Assembly (NCBI GenBank): GCA_021780315.1
Contig: JAJXYY010000042.1
Span: 806,001-870,000, forward strand
Reading direction: 5' to 3'
DNA length: 64,000 nucleotides
From: Acidobacteriota bacterium
Lineage (GTDB): Bacteria; Acidobacteriota; Terriglobia; Terriglobales; Acidobacteriaceae
Within the stretch, counting starts at the first letter, position 1, and the number at the start of each line of letters is the position of its first letter. The position numbers and the translations under genes were made by a program. The notes under the pieces were generated by a model. It was not told the DNA's origin. It made no database searches and saw nothing but the letters and a program-made list of their open reading frames with translations. This document shows, piece after piece, positions 8,902-18,610 of the stretch.

Positions 8902-8934
8902 AAAGAACCCTGCTTGATAGCAGGGTTCTTTCTT
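8902..8934. terminator. Bidirectional intrinsic terminator
   Basis: AAAGAACCCTGC (8902-8913) and GCAGGGTTCTTT (8920-8931) form a perfect 12-bp stem with a 6-base loop. T residues follow on the plus strand, and the A run gives T residues on the minus strand. It lies between two convergent genes (the secreted Gln-rich protein and the GH127 enzyme) and can end both transcripts. Confidence 0.9.
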
Positions 8935-8954
8935 GCGTGCGGCAAGGGTGTGGT

Positions 8955-10778
8955 TTAGATCAGGTCCGTATAGGTGCGATACTGCTGGTCCTGGATGTTG
9001 GTGAAGGGTCGCAGGTGGACGTCTCCGGTGGGGGTTTGGATGAGCCACTCGGCGGAAGATGTGCGCTCCGCGGCGAGGAGAGTTTTTTCCGCAAGGGCCT
9101 GTGGATCGCCGAGGACGAAGAGGACCAATGGGCCGCGCATCAGGGCCACGGTTTTGGGTGTCTCGGGGTCTACGGGCTGTAGCCGCAGGGTCAGGGGCAG
9201 GGTGAGTTCGACGCGGTCGTTGCTGCTCCACGTGCGGTCGATGGTGGCAAAGGTTCCGGCTTTGGCGGGGGTACCAGCGGGCTTGCCGTTGATGGTGATG
9301 CTGGCTCCGTCGCCCGCCCAGGCAGGGATGCGCAGGTTGAGCGCGAAGCGCGTGGGCTGCGATGCGGTGACGTGGAAGCGGATGTGCTCGTCCAGCGGAA
9401 AGGCGGATTGCTGGCTGAGTTCGATGCTGGCGTTGCCGTGCTGCCAGCGGACGGTCGAGGGGATATAGAGATTGACGTAGATGCCCTGGGGATCGTGCAT
9501 ATAGGTGCTGATGCGGTAGTCGGCGGCGATCTGGGTGATGGTGCCGGAGCAGCAGGGCCACAGGTCAGGGTGGTAGACGCGTTTGCCCTTGGGGTTGTAG
9601 TCGGAGTAGTAGAACGAGGCTCCATCCTGGCTGAGCGGGCGGGCGCCGAGGATGGTGTTGACCATGACGCGCTCCATCTCGTCTCCGTAGGCGGGGTTGC
9701 GGGTGATGGCGAGCAGGGTGCGGGTGAGCTTGAACTCGCCGTAGGCTCCGCAAGGGGTCTCGAAGCTGTTGTGGGTCTTGGTCAAGCTCCTGGCGAGGTT
9801 GCCCTGGCCGGGGACGACGAAGGCCTCGTCGGGACCCCAGCCACCGGTGGCGAAGCTCTGCTGGCGGATGAGCTCGAAGCCGTTGACGGCGGCCTGAAGG
9901 TAGGTGGGGTCGTTGAGCGCGAGGTAGGCCTGGGCAGCGGAGTTGAGCGAGTTCAGGTGGCTGTAGGCGTGCTTGCCCGGCAGTGGGTTGTCGCCTGCGG
10001 CCAGAGGCTTGAAGAAGCCGTCGTACAGGTACTTAACTCCCAGGTCGTGGTAGCGCTGGTCGCGGGTGCGCTGCCACGCGAGGAAGTAATTTTCAGAGAG
10101 CGTGTAGGTCTCGTCCCAGGTGTAGGTGACGTCCTTGTGGGGGCGGGCGGACTGCTCGGCGCGGGAGAGCGCTTTCTCGGGCAGGTAGCGTGCGGCACGC
10201 CTGGTCAGCAGGGTCAGGGCCTCGGCGGCCTCGGGCATCTGGCCGTAGGTGTACGCGTCGATGAGGCCGCAGTTGAGCTTCTCCGTGATGTAGCCGGTGA
10301 AGCGGTTGTCTCGGAAGAAGGTGCCCTGTGGGTCGCTGGTCTGGTGAGCGTTGAAGCTCTGGACAAGGCTGGAGATCTTCTGTTTGGTAGCGACGTCGCC
10401 GGTGATGGCGTAGTAGCGGGAGAGAGCGGAGAGCCACTGGCCAAAGGTGTGGCCGGGGCAGAAGGCGTACGCATCGTACCAGCCTCCCATATCTTCGCCG
10501 GGTGCGGGCTGGCCGGAGCGTACACGGAAGGGCTTCAGCAGGCGGTCGTCCGCCAGATTCATCAGCACACTGTGGGTCTGGTGGAGTTGATCGTCGTGGA
10601 TGCCGGGGTTGAAGGTGACGGCGTTGTAGTCGAAGGGCGTCAACGGCGTCGGCACGGCGGCGGGCGCTGACGATGCGAAGAGCGAATGCGGCAGCAGACT
10701 GGAGCCGACGGTGGCCGCGGCGGTCAAGGCGGAGGAACGAAGGAAGTGGCGGCGGTCGATGGGTGACAAGGTTGACAT
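8955..10778 (-). CDS. Tat-exported GH127-type beta-L-arabinofuranosidase
   Basis: A 607-residue protein with a twin-arginine leader (RRHFLRSSALTAA near residue 9) and then the (alpha/alpha)6-barrel family formerly DUF1680, now GH127. In the characterised enzyme, zinc is held by Glu, Cys and two adjacent Cys, one of which is the nucleophile. Here the pair is Cys409-Cys410 (LWPCCSGTITQIAADY) and the upstream ligands are probably Glu340 and Cys343 in FETPCGAYGEF. The spacing there is ExxC rather than the commoner ExC. It probably removes beta-linked arabinofuranose from plant or glycoprotein glycans in the periplasm. The start is uncertain by three codons (ATG at 10787 or 10778). Confidence 0.85.
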   Translation of the reverse strand: MSTLSPIDRRHFLRSSALTAAATVGSSLLPHSLFASSAPAAVPTPLTPFDYNAVTFNPGIHDDQLHQTHSVLMNLADDRLLKPFRVRSGQPAPGEDMGGWYDAYAFCPGHTFGQWLSALSRYYAITGDVATKQKISSLVQSFNAHQTSDPQGTFFRDNRFTGYITEKLNCGLIDAYTYGQMPEAAEALTLLTRRAARYLPEKALSRAEQSARPHKDVTYTWDETYTLSENYFLAWQRTRDQRYHDLGVKYLYDGFFKPLAAGDNPLPGKHAYSHLNSLNSAAQAYLALNDPTYLQAAVNGFELIRQQSFATGGWGPDEAFVVPGQGNLARSLTKTHNSFETPCGAYGEFKLTRTLLAITRNPAYGDEMERVMVNTILGARPLSQDGASFYYSDYNPKGKRVYHPDLWPCCSGTITQIAADYRISTYMHDPQGIYVNLYIPSTVRWQHGNASIELSQQSAFPLDEHIRFHVTASQPTRFALNLRIPAWAGDGASITINGKPAGTPAKAGTFATIDRTWSSNDRVELTLPLTLRLQPVDPETPKTVALMRGPLVLFVLGDPQALAEKTLLAAERTSSAEWLIQTPTGDVHLRPFTNIQDQQYRTYTDLI

Positions 10779-10969
10779 AAGCCTCATGCAGTGCGGGGTT
10801 GGCTTTGCGAGCCTGTAGCGTCTGCGCAGTACGGTACACGCCGAGTTTTTCAGCGGGTCAAGTATCGCATAGCCTGGCTAGGCTCTGGAGGCACATGTAG
10901 TATTGTTTGCCAGTTGTCGTGACTGCGCAATGAAGCGCCATTCCTAAAAGACTCATCGAGGTGATCGTT

Positions 10970-11974
10970 ATGAGTACTCCTGCGGTAACGCCTGAACGGA
11001 TTATGCAGTTTGCCTGGGGATATGTTCCACCGCTGGTTCTGGAGGCGGCGATCCGGCATCGCGTGTTCGACGTGTTGGATGGCGGTGCGAAGAACGTGCA
11101 TGAGGTCTCTGTGGCGACGGGTGCGTCGGAGCGTGGATTGAGCGCGATTATGAATGCACTGGTGGGGCTGAGTTTTCTGGCGAAGGACGCGCAAGGCAGC
11201 TACTCGCTGACGCCGGAGAGTGCTGCATTTCTGGTGAGCACCAAGCCTGGATTTCAAGGTGGATTAATTCGGCATTGCAGCGAGCACCTGATTCCCAAGT
11301 GGCTCAACCTGAATCAGATTGTGGAGACGGGCAAGCCGGTGGTGGCGGTGAATCAGGAGGATGGCGGGAGCGACTTCTTCCAGAAGTTTGTGGTCGATAT
11401 CTTCCCGATGAGCTATCCGGCGGCGCAAGCGCTTGCAGGGCATCTTGCCGCGAGTGGTGGGGTGGGCCGCGTGTTGGACCTTGCGGCGGGCTCGGGCGTG
11501 TGGGGCATTGCGCTGGCGCAGAGTTCGGAGCAGGTTCGCGTTACCTCGGTTGACTGGCCGGAGGTGCTGCCGGTGACGCGCAAGACTGTGGCGCGGTTTG
11601 GGCTGGCGGACCGGTTCTCGTTTGTGGAAGGCGATCTGATGCAGGCGGATTTCGGCAGCAATCACAACCTTGCGACGCTGGGGCATATTCTGCACAGCGA
11701 GGGCGAGCAGCGGAGCCGTGCGCTGCTGGCAAAGACGTTTGCTGCACTGGCACCGGGGGGGACGATTGCGATTGCTGAGTTCCTGGTGAATCCGGATAGA
11801 ACCGGGCCAGTGAATGGGCTGTTCTTTGCGGTGAATATGCTGGTGAATACCGAGAACGGCGGGACTTATTCATTCGAGGAGATCAGCAGTTGGCTGGCGG
11901 AGGCTGGGTTTGTGAATGCGCGCACGCTGGATGCGCCGGGGCCGTCGCCGCTGATTCTTGCTACGAAGCCTTAG
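10970..11974 (+). CDS. SAM-dependent O-methyltransferase (plant/acetylserotonin-OMT type)
   Basis: A 334-residue protein. The ATG at 10970 has GAGGTG at a 6-base spacing. The N-terminal winged-helix dimerisation domain (about residues 1-90; PPLVLEAAIRHRVFDVLDGG) is followed by a Rossmann methyltransferase domain with the SAM motif VLDLAAGSGVWGIAL and the later VTSVDWPEVL and FVEGDL blocks. This two-domain layout is that of Methyltransf_2 small-molecule O-methyltransferases, which act on hydroxyl groups of aromatic or polyketide-like metabolites. The usual catalytic His block appears as LGHILHSEGEQRS. The substrate is unknown. It is convergent with mutS2, with 7 bases between stop codons. Confidence 0.85.
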   Translation: MSTPAVTPERIMQFAWGYVPPLVLEAAIRHRVFDVLDGGAKNVHEVSVATGASERGLSAIMNALVGLSFLAKDAQGSYSLTPESAAFLVSTKPGFQGGLIRHCSEHLIPKWLNLNQIVETGKPVVAVNQEDGGSDFFQKFVVDIFPMSYPAAQALAGHLAASGGVGRVLDLAAGSGVWGIALAQSSEQVRVTSVDWPEVLPVTRKTVARFGLADRFSFVEGDLMQADFGSNHNLATLGHILHSEGEQRSRALLAKTFAALAPGGTIAIAEFLVNPDRTGPVNGLFFAVNMLVNTENGGTYSFEEISSWLAEAGFVNARTLDAPGPSPLILATKP

Positions 11975-11981
11975 CGCCGCG

Positions 11982-14561
11982 TCACTGGCGGAGTTCGACG
12001 AGGGTGGCACCCTGGCCGCCTTCGTTGTGGCTGGGTTCGGTGACTTCGGCTACGTGGGGGTGGTTGCGGAGGTATTCGCGCAGGGTGCGGCGCAGGATGC
12101 CCATGCCGGTGCCGTGGACGATGCGGATGCGGGGCAACCCAGCGAGGAAGGCCTGGTCGAGATAGCGCTCCACTTCGGACTGGGCCTCGTCGGCGGTGCG
12201 TCCGATGACGTTGATTTCGGATGGTAAGTAGTCGGTATTTTGTGTGGTGGAGACGGTGATGTTGCCACGTTTGCGTGCGGCTTCGAGCGGGGTGACGACT
12301 TTGACGGTTTCGACTTCGGCGATGTCGTCAAGGGCGGCTCGCATCTTCATGGGTCCCATGGAGACTTCGAAGTTCCTGGGGTCGATGATGCGGTCGACGC
12401 GGGCCTGACGGCCGAGGGATTTGAGTTTGACGAGATCGCCGACCTTGATGCCTTTGGGGAGGTGGGGCTGGGCGGCGGGATCGTTGCGATCGGCGCCGGT
12501 GGTGTGGGCGACCACGGTGGAGTTGAACTGCTCGGCAAACTCGCGCTTCAGGCGAGACATGCGCAGGTCGGAGTCGCGGGCGATCTTCTGGGCGACGGTC
12601 TTGTCGTCGATGGCTTTGACGGTCTCGCGGAGCTGGTAGGCGAAGTCTTCGAGCAGGGAGTTGAGCTTGCCTTCGAGCTCCTTGGTGCGCTGCTTCTGTT
12701 CGACGCGGCCTTCCACTTCGACGCGGGCTTTCTCACGGGAGAGCTCGGCTTCGCGCTGGCGGAGGGTGGTGCGCTCGGCGGCGGCGGCGGTGAGCTGGTC
12801 GTGGAGCGAGTCGAGGAAGGCGCCGATGTCGGCGGTCTGGGTGGTCATCTGGGCGCGGGCGGCGGCGATGATGTCTGCACGCAGGCCGAGGCGGGCTGCG
12901 ATGTTGAGACCGGCGGAGGCTCCGGGGACGCCGAGGCGGAGCTGGTAGGTGGGGGTGAGGGTCTGCTGGTCGAAGCCGACGGCGGCGTTGAGGACTCCGG
13001 GGTGGTTGGCCGCGTAGACCTTGAGCGAGGTGAGGTGGGTGGTGATGCAGGTCCAGGAGTTGAGGTGCAGGAAGTGGGTGGCGATGGCGACTGCGAGCGC
13101 GGCACCTTCTTCGGGGTCGGTGGCGGAGCCTAGTTCGTCCAGCAGCACGAGCGAGTCGGCGGTGGCTTCGCGGGAGATGCGGTCGAGGTTGACGACGTGG
13201 GCGGAGAAGCTGGAGAGGTTGCGCTCGATGGACTGGGCGTCGCCGATGTCGGCGTAGATGCTGGTGAAGAGGGGCAGGGTGGCTTCTTCGGCGGGGACGG
13301 GGATTCCGGCCTGGGCCATGATGCTAAGCAGGCCGAGGGTCTTGAGCGAGACGGTCTTGCCGCCGGTGTTGGGGCCGCTGATGATCAGTTGCTTGGCGGT
13401 GGCGGGCAGGATGATGGTGAGGGGGACGGGCGTGGGTGCGGGGCCTTCGTTGCCGGCCTCGCGGTGGGCGGTGCTCATGCGGAGTTCGAGCAGGGGGTGG
13501 CGGGCGGCGATGAGGGAGAGACTGGCAGGTTGCGCGGAAGCATCCCACGTCCCAGAGGCAGGACGTGGGGCACCCGGCTCGGTCGCTGGGTTAGCGGTTG
13601 GGCTGAAGGCGGGGCGGACGCAGTTGAGGGTGATGGCGAAGCGGGCGCGGGCGGTATGGGCTTCCACCTCGGCGAGGATGCAGGTGCCGAGGTGGATGGC
13701 GGTGGCATTCTGGCCGAGGGCGCGGGTCATGGCGACGAGGATGCGGTGGATCTCGGCCTGTTCTTCGTCGAGCAAGCGGACGAGTTCGTTGTTCTGCTCG
13801 ATGGTTTCGAGCGGCTCCACATAGACGGTCTGGCCGGTGGAGGATGAGCCGTGGATGACGCCGGGGACCTTGCGTTTGAACTCGGCCTTGACGGGGATGA
13901 CGAAGCGGTCGCCGCGGATGGTGATGAGGTCTTCGGTGCTGGACTGGGTGCTACCCTCTTCGCGCAGGTGGCGGGCGGCGCGGCGGAGGCTATCTTCGAT
14001 GGCGCGGTGCTGGCGCTCCATGGCGCGGCGGATGCGGCGGAGTTCGGGCGAGGCGTCGTCGCTGAGCGAGCCGTCGGGCTCGATCTTGCCGCGGAGCAGG
14101 CGGAGGAGCGAGGCGAAGTCGTAGTCGAGCAGGGGGGCGGAGAGCTCGGCGATGGCGGGCCAGGTGTAGCGAGTGGCGTTCGCGGTGGAGGTGTGGGGGT
14201 CGAGCAGGTTGCGCCAGGCGGCGACGCGCTCGACGACGTGCAGCAGGTCGCGGATCTCGGCGGCTTCGAGCGCGGCGCCTTCGATGCGGGCTTTGTCGAG
14301 GGGGAGGGTGGGGTCAAAGAGGCCGTTGAAGTCGAAGCTGCCGCCGCTGGAGAGCATGCGCTGCATCTCCTGGGTGCGCTGGTGTTGCTGGTTGATCCAG
14401 GGGAGGTCGGCGGAGGGCTGCAGCGCGAGCACCCAGGCGCGGCCCAGCGGGGAGAAGGTGCGGGTGGCGAGGTAGTCGCGGAGGCGCGGCCACTCGAGGG
14501 CGGCGGCGCTGGTTTCGGGCAGAGGCGACGGAATTTGGGGGAGCAGAGACAGCTGGTTCAC
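11982..14561 (-). CDS. mutS2: MutS2-family DNA-binding ATPase with Smr nuclease domain
   Basis: An approximately 859-residue protein. An N-terminal MutS2 clamp/lever region precedes the ABC ATPase with Walker A ISGPNTGGKT and Walker B LVLLDELGSATDPEEGAAL. A long coiled segment rich in Arg, Glu and Lys comes next, then the C-terminal Smr domain with INVIGRTADEA and RIVHGTGMGILR. MutS2 suppresses homologous recombination or acts on collided ribosomes, depending on species; which applies here is inference. No mismatch-recognition domain is present, which separates it from MutS. The start is taken as GTG 14561, although its SD (AGGAG) is only two bases away; the open frame continues upstream to 14840. 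Confidence 0.93.
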   Translation of the reverse strand: MNQLSLLPQIPSPLPETSAAALEWPRLRDYLATRTFSPLGRAWVLALQPSADLPWINQQHQRTQEMQRMLSSGGSFDFNGLFDPTLPLDKARIEGAALEAAEIRDLLHVVERVAAWRNLLDPHTSTANATRYTWPAIAELSAPLLDYDFASLLRLLRGKIEPDGSLSDDASPELRRIRRAMERQHRAIEDSLRRAARHLREEGSTQSSTEDLITIRGDRFVIPVKAEFKRKVPGVIHGSSSTGQTVYVEPLETIEQNNELVRLLDEEQAEIHRILVAMTRALGQNATAIHLGTCILAEVEAHTARARFAITLNCVRPAFSPTANPATEPGAPRPASGTWDASAQPASLSLIAARHPLLELRMSTAHREAGNEGPAPTPVPLTIILPATAKQLIISGPNTGGKTVSLKTLGLLSIMAQAGIPVPAEEATLPLFTSIYADIGDAQSIERNLSSFSAHVVNLDRISREATADSLVLLDELGSATDPEEGAALAVAIATHFLHLNSWTCITTHLTSLKVYAANHPGVLNAAVGFDQQTLTPTYQLRLGVPGASAGLNIAARLGLRADIIAAARAQMTTQTADIGAFLDSLHDQLTAAAAERTTLRQREAELSREKARVEVEGRVEQKQRTKELEGKLNSLLEDFAYQLRETVKAIDDKTVAQKIARDSDLRMSRLKREFAEQFNSTVVAHTTGADRNDPAAQPHLPKGIKVGDLVKLKSLGRQARVDRIIDPRNFEVSMGPMKMRAALDDIAEVETVKVVTPLEAARKRGNITVSTTQNTDYLPSEINVIGRTADEAQSEVERYLDQAFLAGLPRIRIVHGTGMGILRRTLREYLRNHPHVAEVTEPSHNEGGQGATLVELRQ

Positions 14562-14709
14562 ATCTCCTATCGTAATCGTCCGGAGGCAATGCAATGAGCG
14601 ACGGGATGCTGGCCGGGCGTGATTGCGATAGGCGATGGAACCGGCGCGGCTGCGGGAGCGTATGAGTGAGTGAGCGCGGGCCAGCGCTCCAGTGGTGCGG
14701 AGGTGTGCG

Positions 14710-15264
14710 ATGGTCTGTCCGGCGTGTGGTGCTGCGATTACAGGAGATGTCCGGTTTTGCGCCCGGTGCGGGGGCAAGGTGAATGAGTTGCCGGTGAGTG
14801 CACCGCCGCTATATGGCGGGCCACCGCCGCAGATGCCCATGGCGGCGCCCGGTGCGGGGTTGCGGGTGCAGCGGAACCTGCAGACGATGGGGATTCTATG
14901 GTGCGTCTACGCGGGCTATCGTGTGGTGAGCGGGCTGGTGGGGATGTTCTTCCTGCGGACGTTTGCGATGGGGCACATGGGCGGGTTTCCGTTCGGTGGC
15001 GACTTTGGCGGTGGCTGGCCCATGGGCATGGCGGGGCTGGTGCCATTTATTGGCGTGATGGCGGTGATTGCGTCGGTGCTGGCGGCTGCGGTGGGGTATA
15101 GCCTGCTGACGCGCCAGCCGTGGGGACGGGTGCTGGCGATCATTGCGGCGATCCTGGCGCTGGTGAAGTTTCCGCTGGGCACGGCGCTGGGGATCTACAC
15201 GCTGTGGGTGCTGGCTCCCGCTGTTTCAGGCGAGGAGTACGACGCGCTGGCGGACCGGAGCTGA
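14710..15264 (+). CDS. Zinc-ribbon membrane protein
   Basis: A 184-residue protein. ATG 14710 has GGAGG at a 6-base spacing. The N-terminus is a zinc ribbon, CPACGAAITGDVRFCARCG (two CxxC pairs, residues 3-22), followed by a Pro-rich linker. Three or four hydrophobic segments follow: around residues 60-85 (ILWCVYAGYRVVSGLVGMFF), 105-135 (LVPFIGVMAVIASVLAAAV), and 140-175. Such zinc-ribbon plus multi-TM proteins are frequent in acidobacteria and have no assigned function. It is divergent from mutS2 and 55 bases upstream of hemB, so the two may be co-transcribed. Confidence 0.75.
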   Translation: MVCPACGAAITGDVRFCARCGGKVNELPVSAPPLYGGPPPQMPMAAPGAGLRVQRNLQTMGILWCVYAGYRVVSGLVGMFFLRTFAMGHMGGFPFGGDFGGGWPMGMAGLVPFIGVMAVIASVLAAAVGYSLLTRQPWGRVLAIIAAILALVKFPLGTALGIYTLWVLAPAVSGEEYDALADRS

Positions 15265-15319
15265 GCGGTTGCTGATGGGGGTTGCTGCTTCGACTCGTCA
15301 TTCGGCTTAGACTATTGGC

Positions 15320-16321
15320 ATGAACTTTCCTGCTACGCGTTTGCGGCGGTTGCGCCGGACTGAAGCGATGCGGTCACTGGTGCGTGAGACGCATCTGCGG
15401 CCAAGTGCGTTGATCTATCCACTGTTTATCTGCCCGGGCGAAGGGGTTCGCAAAGAGATCAGCTCGATGCCGGGCGTATTCAATCTGTCGATTGATGAAG
15501 CGGTGAAGGAGGCGGAGGCGTGCGCGGCGCTGGGGATTGGCGGGCTGCTGCTGTTTGGGCTGCCGGCGGAGAAAGATGAGCAGGCGACGGGCGCGTGGGC
15601 CGATGACGGCATAGTGCAGACGGCGCTGCGCGAGCTGAAGAAGAATCGGAAGCTGGATTCGCTGGTGCAGATTGCAGATGTTTGTTTGTGCGAGTACACG
15701 TCGCATGGGCACTGCGGGGTTGTGGCGCGTGACGGCGATGGCCTGGACGCAACTTGGGAAGTGGAGAACGATTCCAGCGTGGCGCTGCTGGCGAAGACGG
15801 CTGCCTCGCTGGCGAAGGCGGGCGCGGACATTGTTGCGCCCAGCGACATGATGGACGGGCGGATTGCGGCGATGCGCGACGCGTTGGATGCAGGCGGGCT
15901 GGAGCAGACGGCGATCATGAGCTATGCGGCGAAGTTTGCGAGCGCGTTCTATGGGCCGTTTCGCGAGGCGGCGGACTCGGCTCCGGTGTTTGGGGACCGG
16001 CGCAGCTACCAGATGGATGGCGCGAATATGCGCGAGGCGATGCGCGAGATCGACCTGGACGTTGCGGAGGGCGCGGACATGCTGCTGATGAAGCCGGCGA
16101 TGCCGTATCTGGATGTGATTCGCGAGGCGCGGGGGCGGTACGATCTGCCGATGGGGGCGTACCAGGTGTCGGGCGAGTACTCGATGCTGCATGCGGCGTT
16201 TCAGCGCGGATGGCTGGAGCCGGAGCGGGCGATGATGGAGTCGCTGCTGGGGATTCGGCGGGCGGGTGCGGACTTTATTGTGACGTATTTTGCGAAGGAT
16301 GCGGCGAAGGTGTTGGGCTAG
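15320..16321 (+). CDS. hemB: Porphobilinogen synthase (delta-aminolevulinic acid dehydratase)
   Basis: A 333-residue enzyme that condenses two 5-aminolevulinate molecules to porphobilinogen in haem synthesis. The two active-site lysines are visible: Lys205 in [16 protein letters not shown] and Lys258 in [12 protein letters not shown]. Their separation of 53 residues matches the spacing in the family. The metal-binding loop reads [14 protein letters not shown], with three cysteines, which is the zinc-type site rather than the aspartate-rich magnesium type. The N-terminus [18 protein letters not shown] is typical. It is convergent with the Uma2-type gene. Confidence 0.97.
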   Translation: MNFPATRLRRLRRTEAMRSLVRETHLRPSALIYPLFICPGEGVRKEISSMPGVFNLSIDEAVKEAEACAALGIGGLLLFGLPAEKDEQATGAWADDGIVQTALRELKKNRKLDSLVQIADVCLCEYTSHGHCGVVARDGDGLDATWEVENDSSVALLAKTAASLAKAGADIVAPSDMMDGRIAAMRDALDAGGLEQTAIMSYAAKFASAFYGPFREAADSAPVFGDRRSYQMDGANMREAMREIDLDVAEGADMLLMKPAMPYLDVIREARGRYDLPMGAYQVSGEYSMLHAAFQRGWLEPERAMMESLLGIRRAGADFIVTYFAKDAAKVLG

Positions 16322-16362
16322 TTGTGGATTACGAAGCCAAACAGAAGTGGAGTCGCGAGTAA

Positions 16363-16896
16363 CTAGCCCTGCGTCTGTATCTCGTCGAACTCGGTGAAGA
16401 CTTCGGTGAGCGAGATGCGGATGGGGGTGCCTTCGACGATGAATTCGCCGTTGAGCGTTTCCAGTAGGCCAGAGGTGTTCGCGACCCATGCGTGGCGGGT
16501 TCTGGGGTCGATGACCCAGATGAAACCGACGCCCATGTGGATGTAGTCGTCGATACGCTCCTGCAGGCGTTGGAGGCGGTCTTCCGGCGAGAGGATTTCG
16601 ATGCAGATCCAGGGCGCTGAGCGGACGATGGGTTCGACGGGATCGCTGCGGTGCAGAATGCAGAGGTCGGGGACACGGAAGCGGGTGGGGGAGACCTGAA
16701 CGCGCTGCTCGGGAAGGGCGATGGCCTGCCAGTCTTTGCGGTTGTTGTAGAAGATTGCGGTGAGAATTCCCTGCAGCAGTGAGTGATCGCGTTCGCCCAA
16801 GTTGCGCTCCTGAATCTTGCCGTCCACATAGTCGCAGTCGGGCCGGTAGCTGGTGTTCAGGTACTCGCTGACCGGGATGAGCGTCGCGCTGGCCAT
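16363..16896 (-). CDS. Uma2-family (DUF820) PD-(D/E)XK-type protein
   Basis: A 177-residue protein of the Uma2 restriction-endonuclease-like fold. Motifs are VSEYLNTSYRPDCDYVDGKI near the N-terminus, RVPDLCIL (the metal-binding aspartate), and APWICIEILSPEDR, in which Glu followed by a hydrophobic strand replaces the usual ExK. After these comes a helix, IDDYIHMGVGFIWVIDP, typical of the family. Uma2 proteins are very numerous in cyanobacteria and some acidobacteria; no biological role is firmly known. It is convergent with hemB and divergent from lpd. Confidence 0.85.
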   Translation of the reverse strand: MASATLIPVSEYLNTSYRPDCDYVDGKIQERNLGERDHSLLQGILTAIFYNNRKDWQAIALPEQRVQVSPTRFRVPDLCILHRSDPVEPIVRSAPWICIEILSPEDRLQRLQERIDDYIHMGVGFIWVIDPRTRHAWVANTSGLLETLNGEFIVEGTPIRISLTEVFTEFDEIQTQG

Positions 16897-17096
16897 GGAT
16901 ATAGTATCGCGCAGGTTCCAACGGGTGGCGAGGCAATCTTTGGGGTGCGTGCCGCGTGATGAGGCAGGGCTGGTGTGGGCTTGCTATTCTGCTGGCGCAT
17001 CGGTTATCGCGCAGGGATTAAAAAGCATTCGCGACGAGTTGCGGTGTGGAGCGTAAAATTCTGTAGTTACGGAATAACGCAGGACTGGAGATACCC

Positions 17097-18515
17097 TTGG
17101 CAGAGACAATTTACGACGTAGTGGTGGTGGGCGGTGGGCCGGCTGGATATACCTGTGCGATTCGGGCGTCGCAGTATGGCCTGAAGGCTGCGCTGATCGA
17201 TGCAAACGACCGGTTGGGCGGCACGTGCCTGCTGTGGGGCTGCATCCCGACGAAGGCGATGTTGTTCTCCGCCGAGCTGTGGGACCACCTGAAGCATGCG
17301 GACCGCTTCGGCATCGACGTGGCTGCGCCCAAGCTGAACTGGAAGAACGTGCTGGCGCGCAAGGACGACGTGATCTCGCGGCACACCAAGGGTCTGGACT
17401 TCCTGATGAAGAAGAACAAGATCAACGCCATCAAGGGTTTCGGCAAGCTGACCGGACCGGCGAAGGACGGCGTCCACTCCATTGAAGTGAAGCGCGCCGA
17501 TGGCACCAGCGAGACGGTGAAGGCGAAGAAGGTGGTGCTGGCGACCGGCTCCGACGCGCGTATGCTGCCGGGCTACAAGGCCGACGATACGATCCTGACG
17601 AACTACGAGATTCTGAAGATTGCGGAGATGCCGAAGTCGCTGGTGGTGATCGGTTCGGGCGCGGTGGGCGTGGAGTTTGCGTCCATCTTCAAGAGCTTTG
17701 GCGCCGAGGTGACCATCCTGGAGATGCTGCCGCGCATCGTGCCGGTGGAGGACGAAGACATCAGCAAGGAGCTGCTGCGGCTGTACAAGAAGCGTGGCAT
17801 CGAAGTGAGCCTGTCGGTGAAGGACACGAAGATCGAGAAGAACAAGGGCGGCGCGCTGGTCTCGTACACGGACTCGAACGGCAAGCCGCAGACCAAGCAG
17901 GCGGAAAAGGTGCTGGTGGCGGTAGGCCGCTCGCCCCGCACCGCCGACATTGGGCTGGACAAGACCAACATCGTGCCGGACCGCGGCTTTGTGATGACCA
18001 ACGAGTGGATGGAGACCACCGAGCCGGGCGTGTATGCCGTGGGCGACATCGTCGGCGGTATGCCGCAACTGGCGCATGTCGGCATGATGGCGGGCATGGT
18101 GGTGGCCGCGAAGATGGCCGGCAAGTATGCGCGTCCGGTGAAGCGCAACCGCATTCCGGGCTGCACCTATACCGATCCGCAGATCGCCAGCGTGGGCCTG
18201 ACCGAGGCGCAGGCCAAGGAGAAGGGCTACCAGGTCAAGGTCGGCAAATTCCCGTTTGTGGGCAACTCCAAGGCGACGATCGTGGACTCGCACGATGGCT
18301 TTGTGAAGGTGGTGACGGACGCCAAGTACGGCGAGATTCTCGGCGTCCACATCATCGGGCCGTATGCGACGGAGATCATCGCGGAGTGCGTGACGGCGCT
18401 GGAGCTGGAGGCGACCGTGGAGGAGATGATGTTTACCATCCACGCGCACCCCACCGTGGCCGAGGCTCTGCTGGATGGCTTCAGCAGCGTGGAAGGCATG
18501 TCGATCAACGTATAA
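17097..18515 (+). CDS. lpdA: Dihydrolipoamide dehydrogenase (E3)
   Basis: A 472-residue flavoprotein that reoxidises dihydrolipoyl groups with NAD+. FAD-binding motif VVVGGGPAGYTCAIRA lies at the N-terminus; the redox disulfide is Cys44-Cys49 in GGTCLLWGCIPTK. The NAD domain carries VVIGSGAVGVEFASIF. The second FAD motif is GVYAVGDIVGGMPQLAHVG and the C-terminal active-site histidine is in HAHPTVAEAL. The start is TTG 17097 with GGAG about seven bases before it. lipB and an E2 gene follow, which together with this gene make a 2-oxoacid dehydrogenase/lipoylation group. It ends at a strong terminator. Confidence 0.96.
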   Translation: MAETIYDVVVVGGGPAGYTCAIRASQYGLKAALIDANDRLGGTCLLWGCIPTKAMLFSAELWDHLKHADRFGIDVAAPKLNWKNVLARKDDVISRHTKGLDFLMKKNKINAIKGFGKLTGPAKDGVHSIEVKRADGTSETVKAKKVVLATGSDARMLPGYKADDTILTNYEILKIAEMPKSLVVIGSGAVGVEFASIFKSFGAEVTILEMLPRIVPVEDEDISKELLRLYKKRGIEVSLSVKDTKIEKNKGGALVSYTDSNGKPQTKQAEKVLVAVGRSPRTADIGLDKTNIVPDRGFVMTNEWMETTEPGVYAVGDIVGGMPQLAHVGMMAGMVVAAKMAGKYARPVKRNRIPGCTYTDPQIASVGLTEAQAKEKGYQVKVGKFPFVGNSKATIVDSHDGFVKVVTDAKYGEILGVHIIGPYATEIIAECVTALELEATVEEMMFTIHAHPTVAEALLDGFSSVEGMSINV

Positions 18516-18538
18516 CGCGGTTGAGCAGAAGACGAGCT

Positions 18539-18567
18539 GAGAGCCCGGAGCGCTGGGCTCTCTTTTT
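18539..18567 (+). terminator. Intrinsic terminator after lpdA
   Basis: GAGAGCCC (18539-18546) pairs perfectly with GGGCTCTC (18555-18562). The 8-base loop is itself partly palindromic (AGCGCT), and five T residues follow. It lies 23 bases after the lpdA stop, so lipB needs either its own promoter or read-through. Confidence 0.88.
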
Positions 18568-18610
18568 GTTGTGAGCATGGTTTGCGAGTAACTTTAAAGA
18601 GTTGAGCACG

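Noticed and set aside
12240..13133. A Gly/Asp/Glu/Val-rich plus-strand open frame opposite mutS2
   Set aside because: Composition and lack of SD identify it as a mirror of mutS2.
15374..16936. A 520-codon minus-strand open frame across hemB
   Set aside because: Arg/His/Gln-rich shadow of hemB and the Uma2 gene with no recognisable domain.
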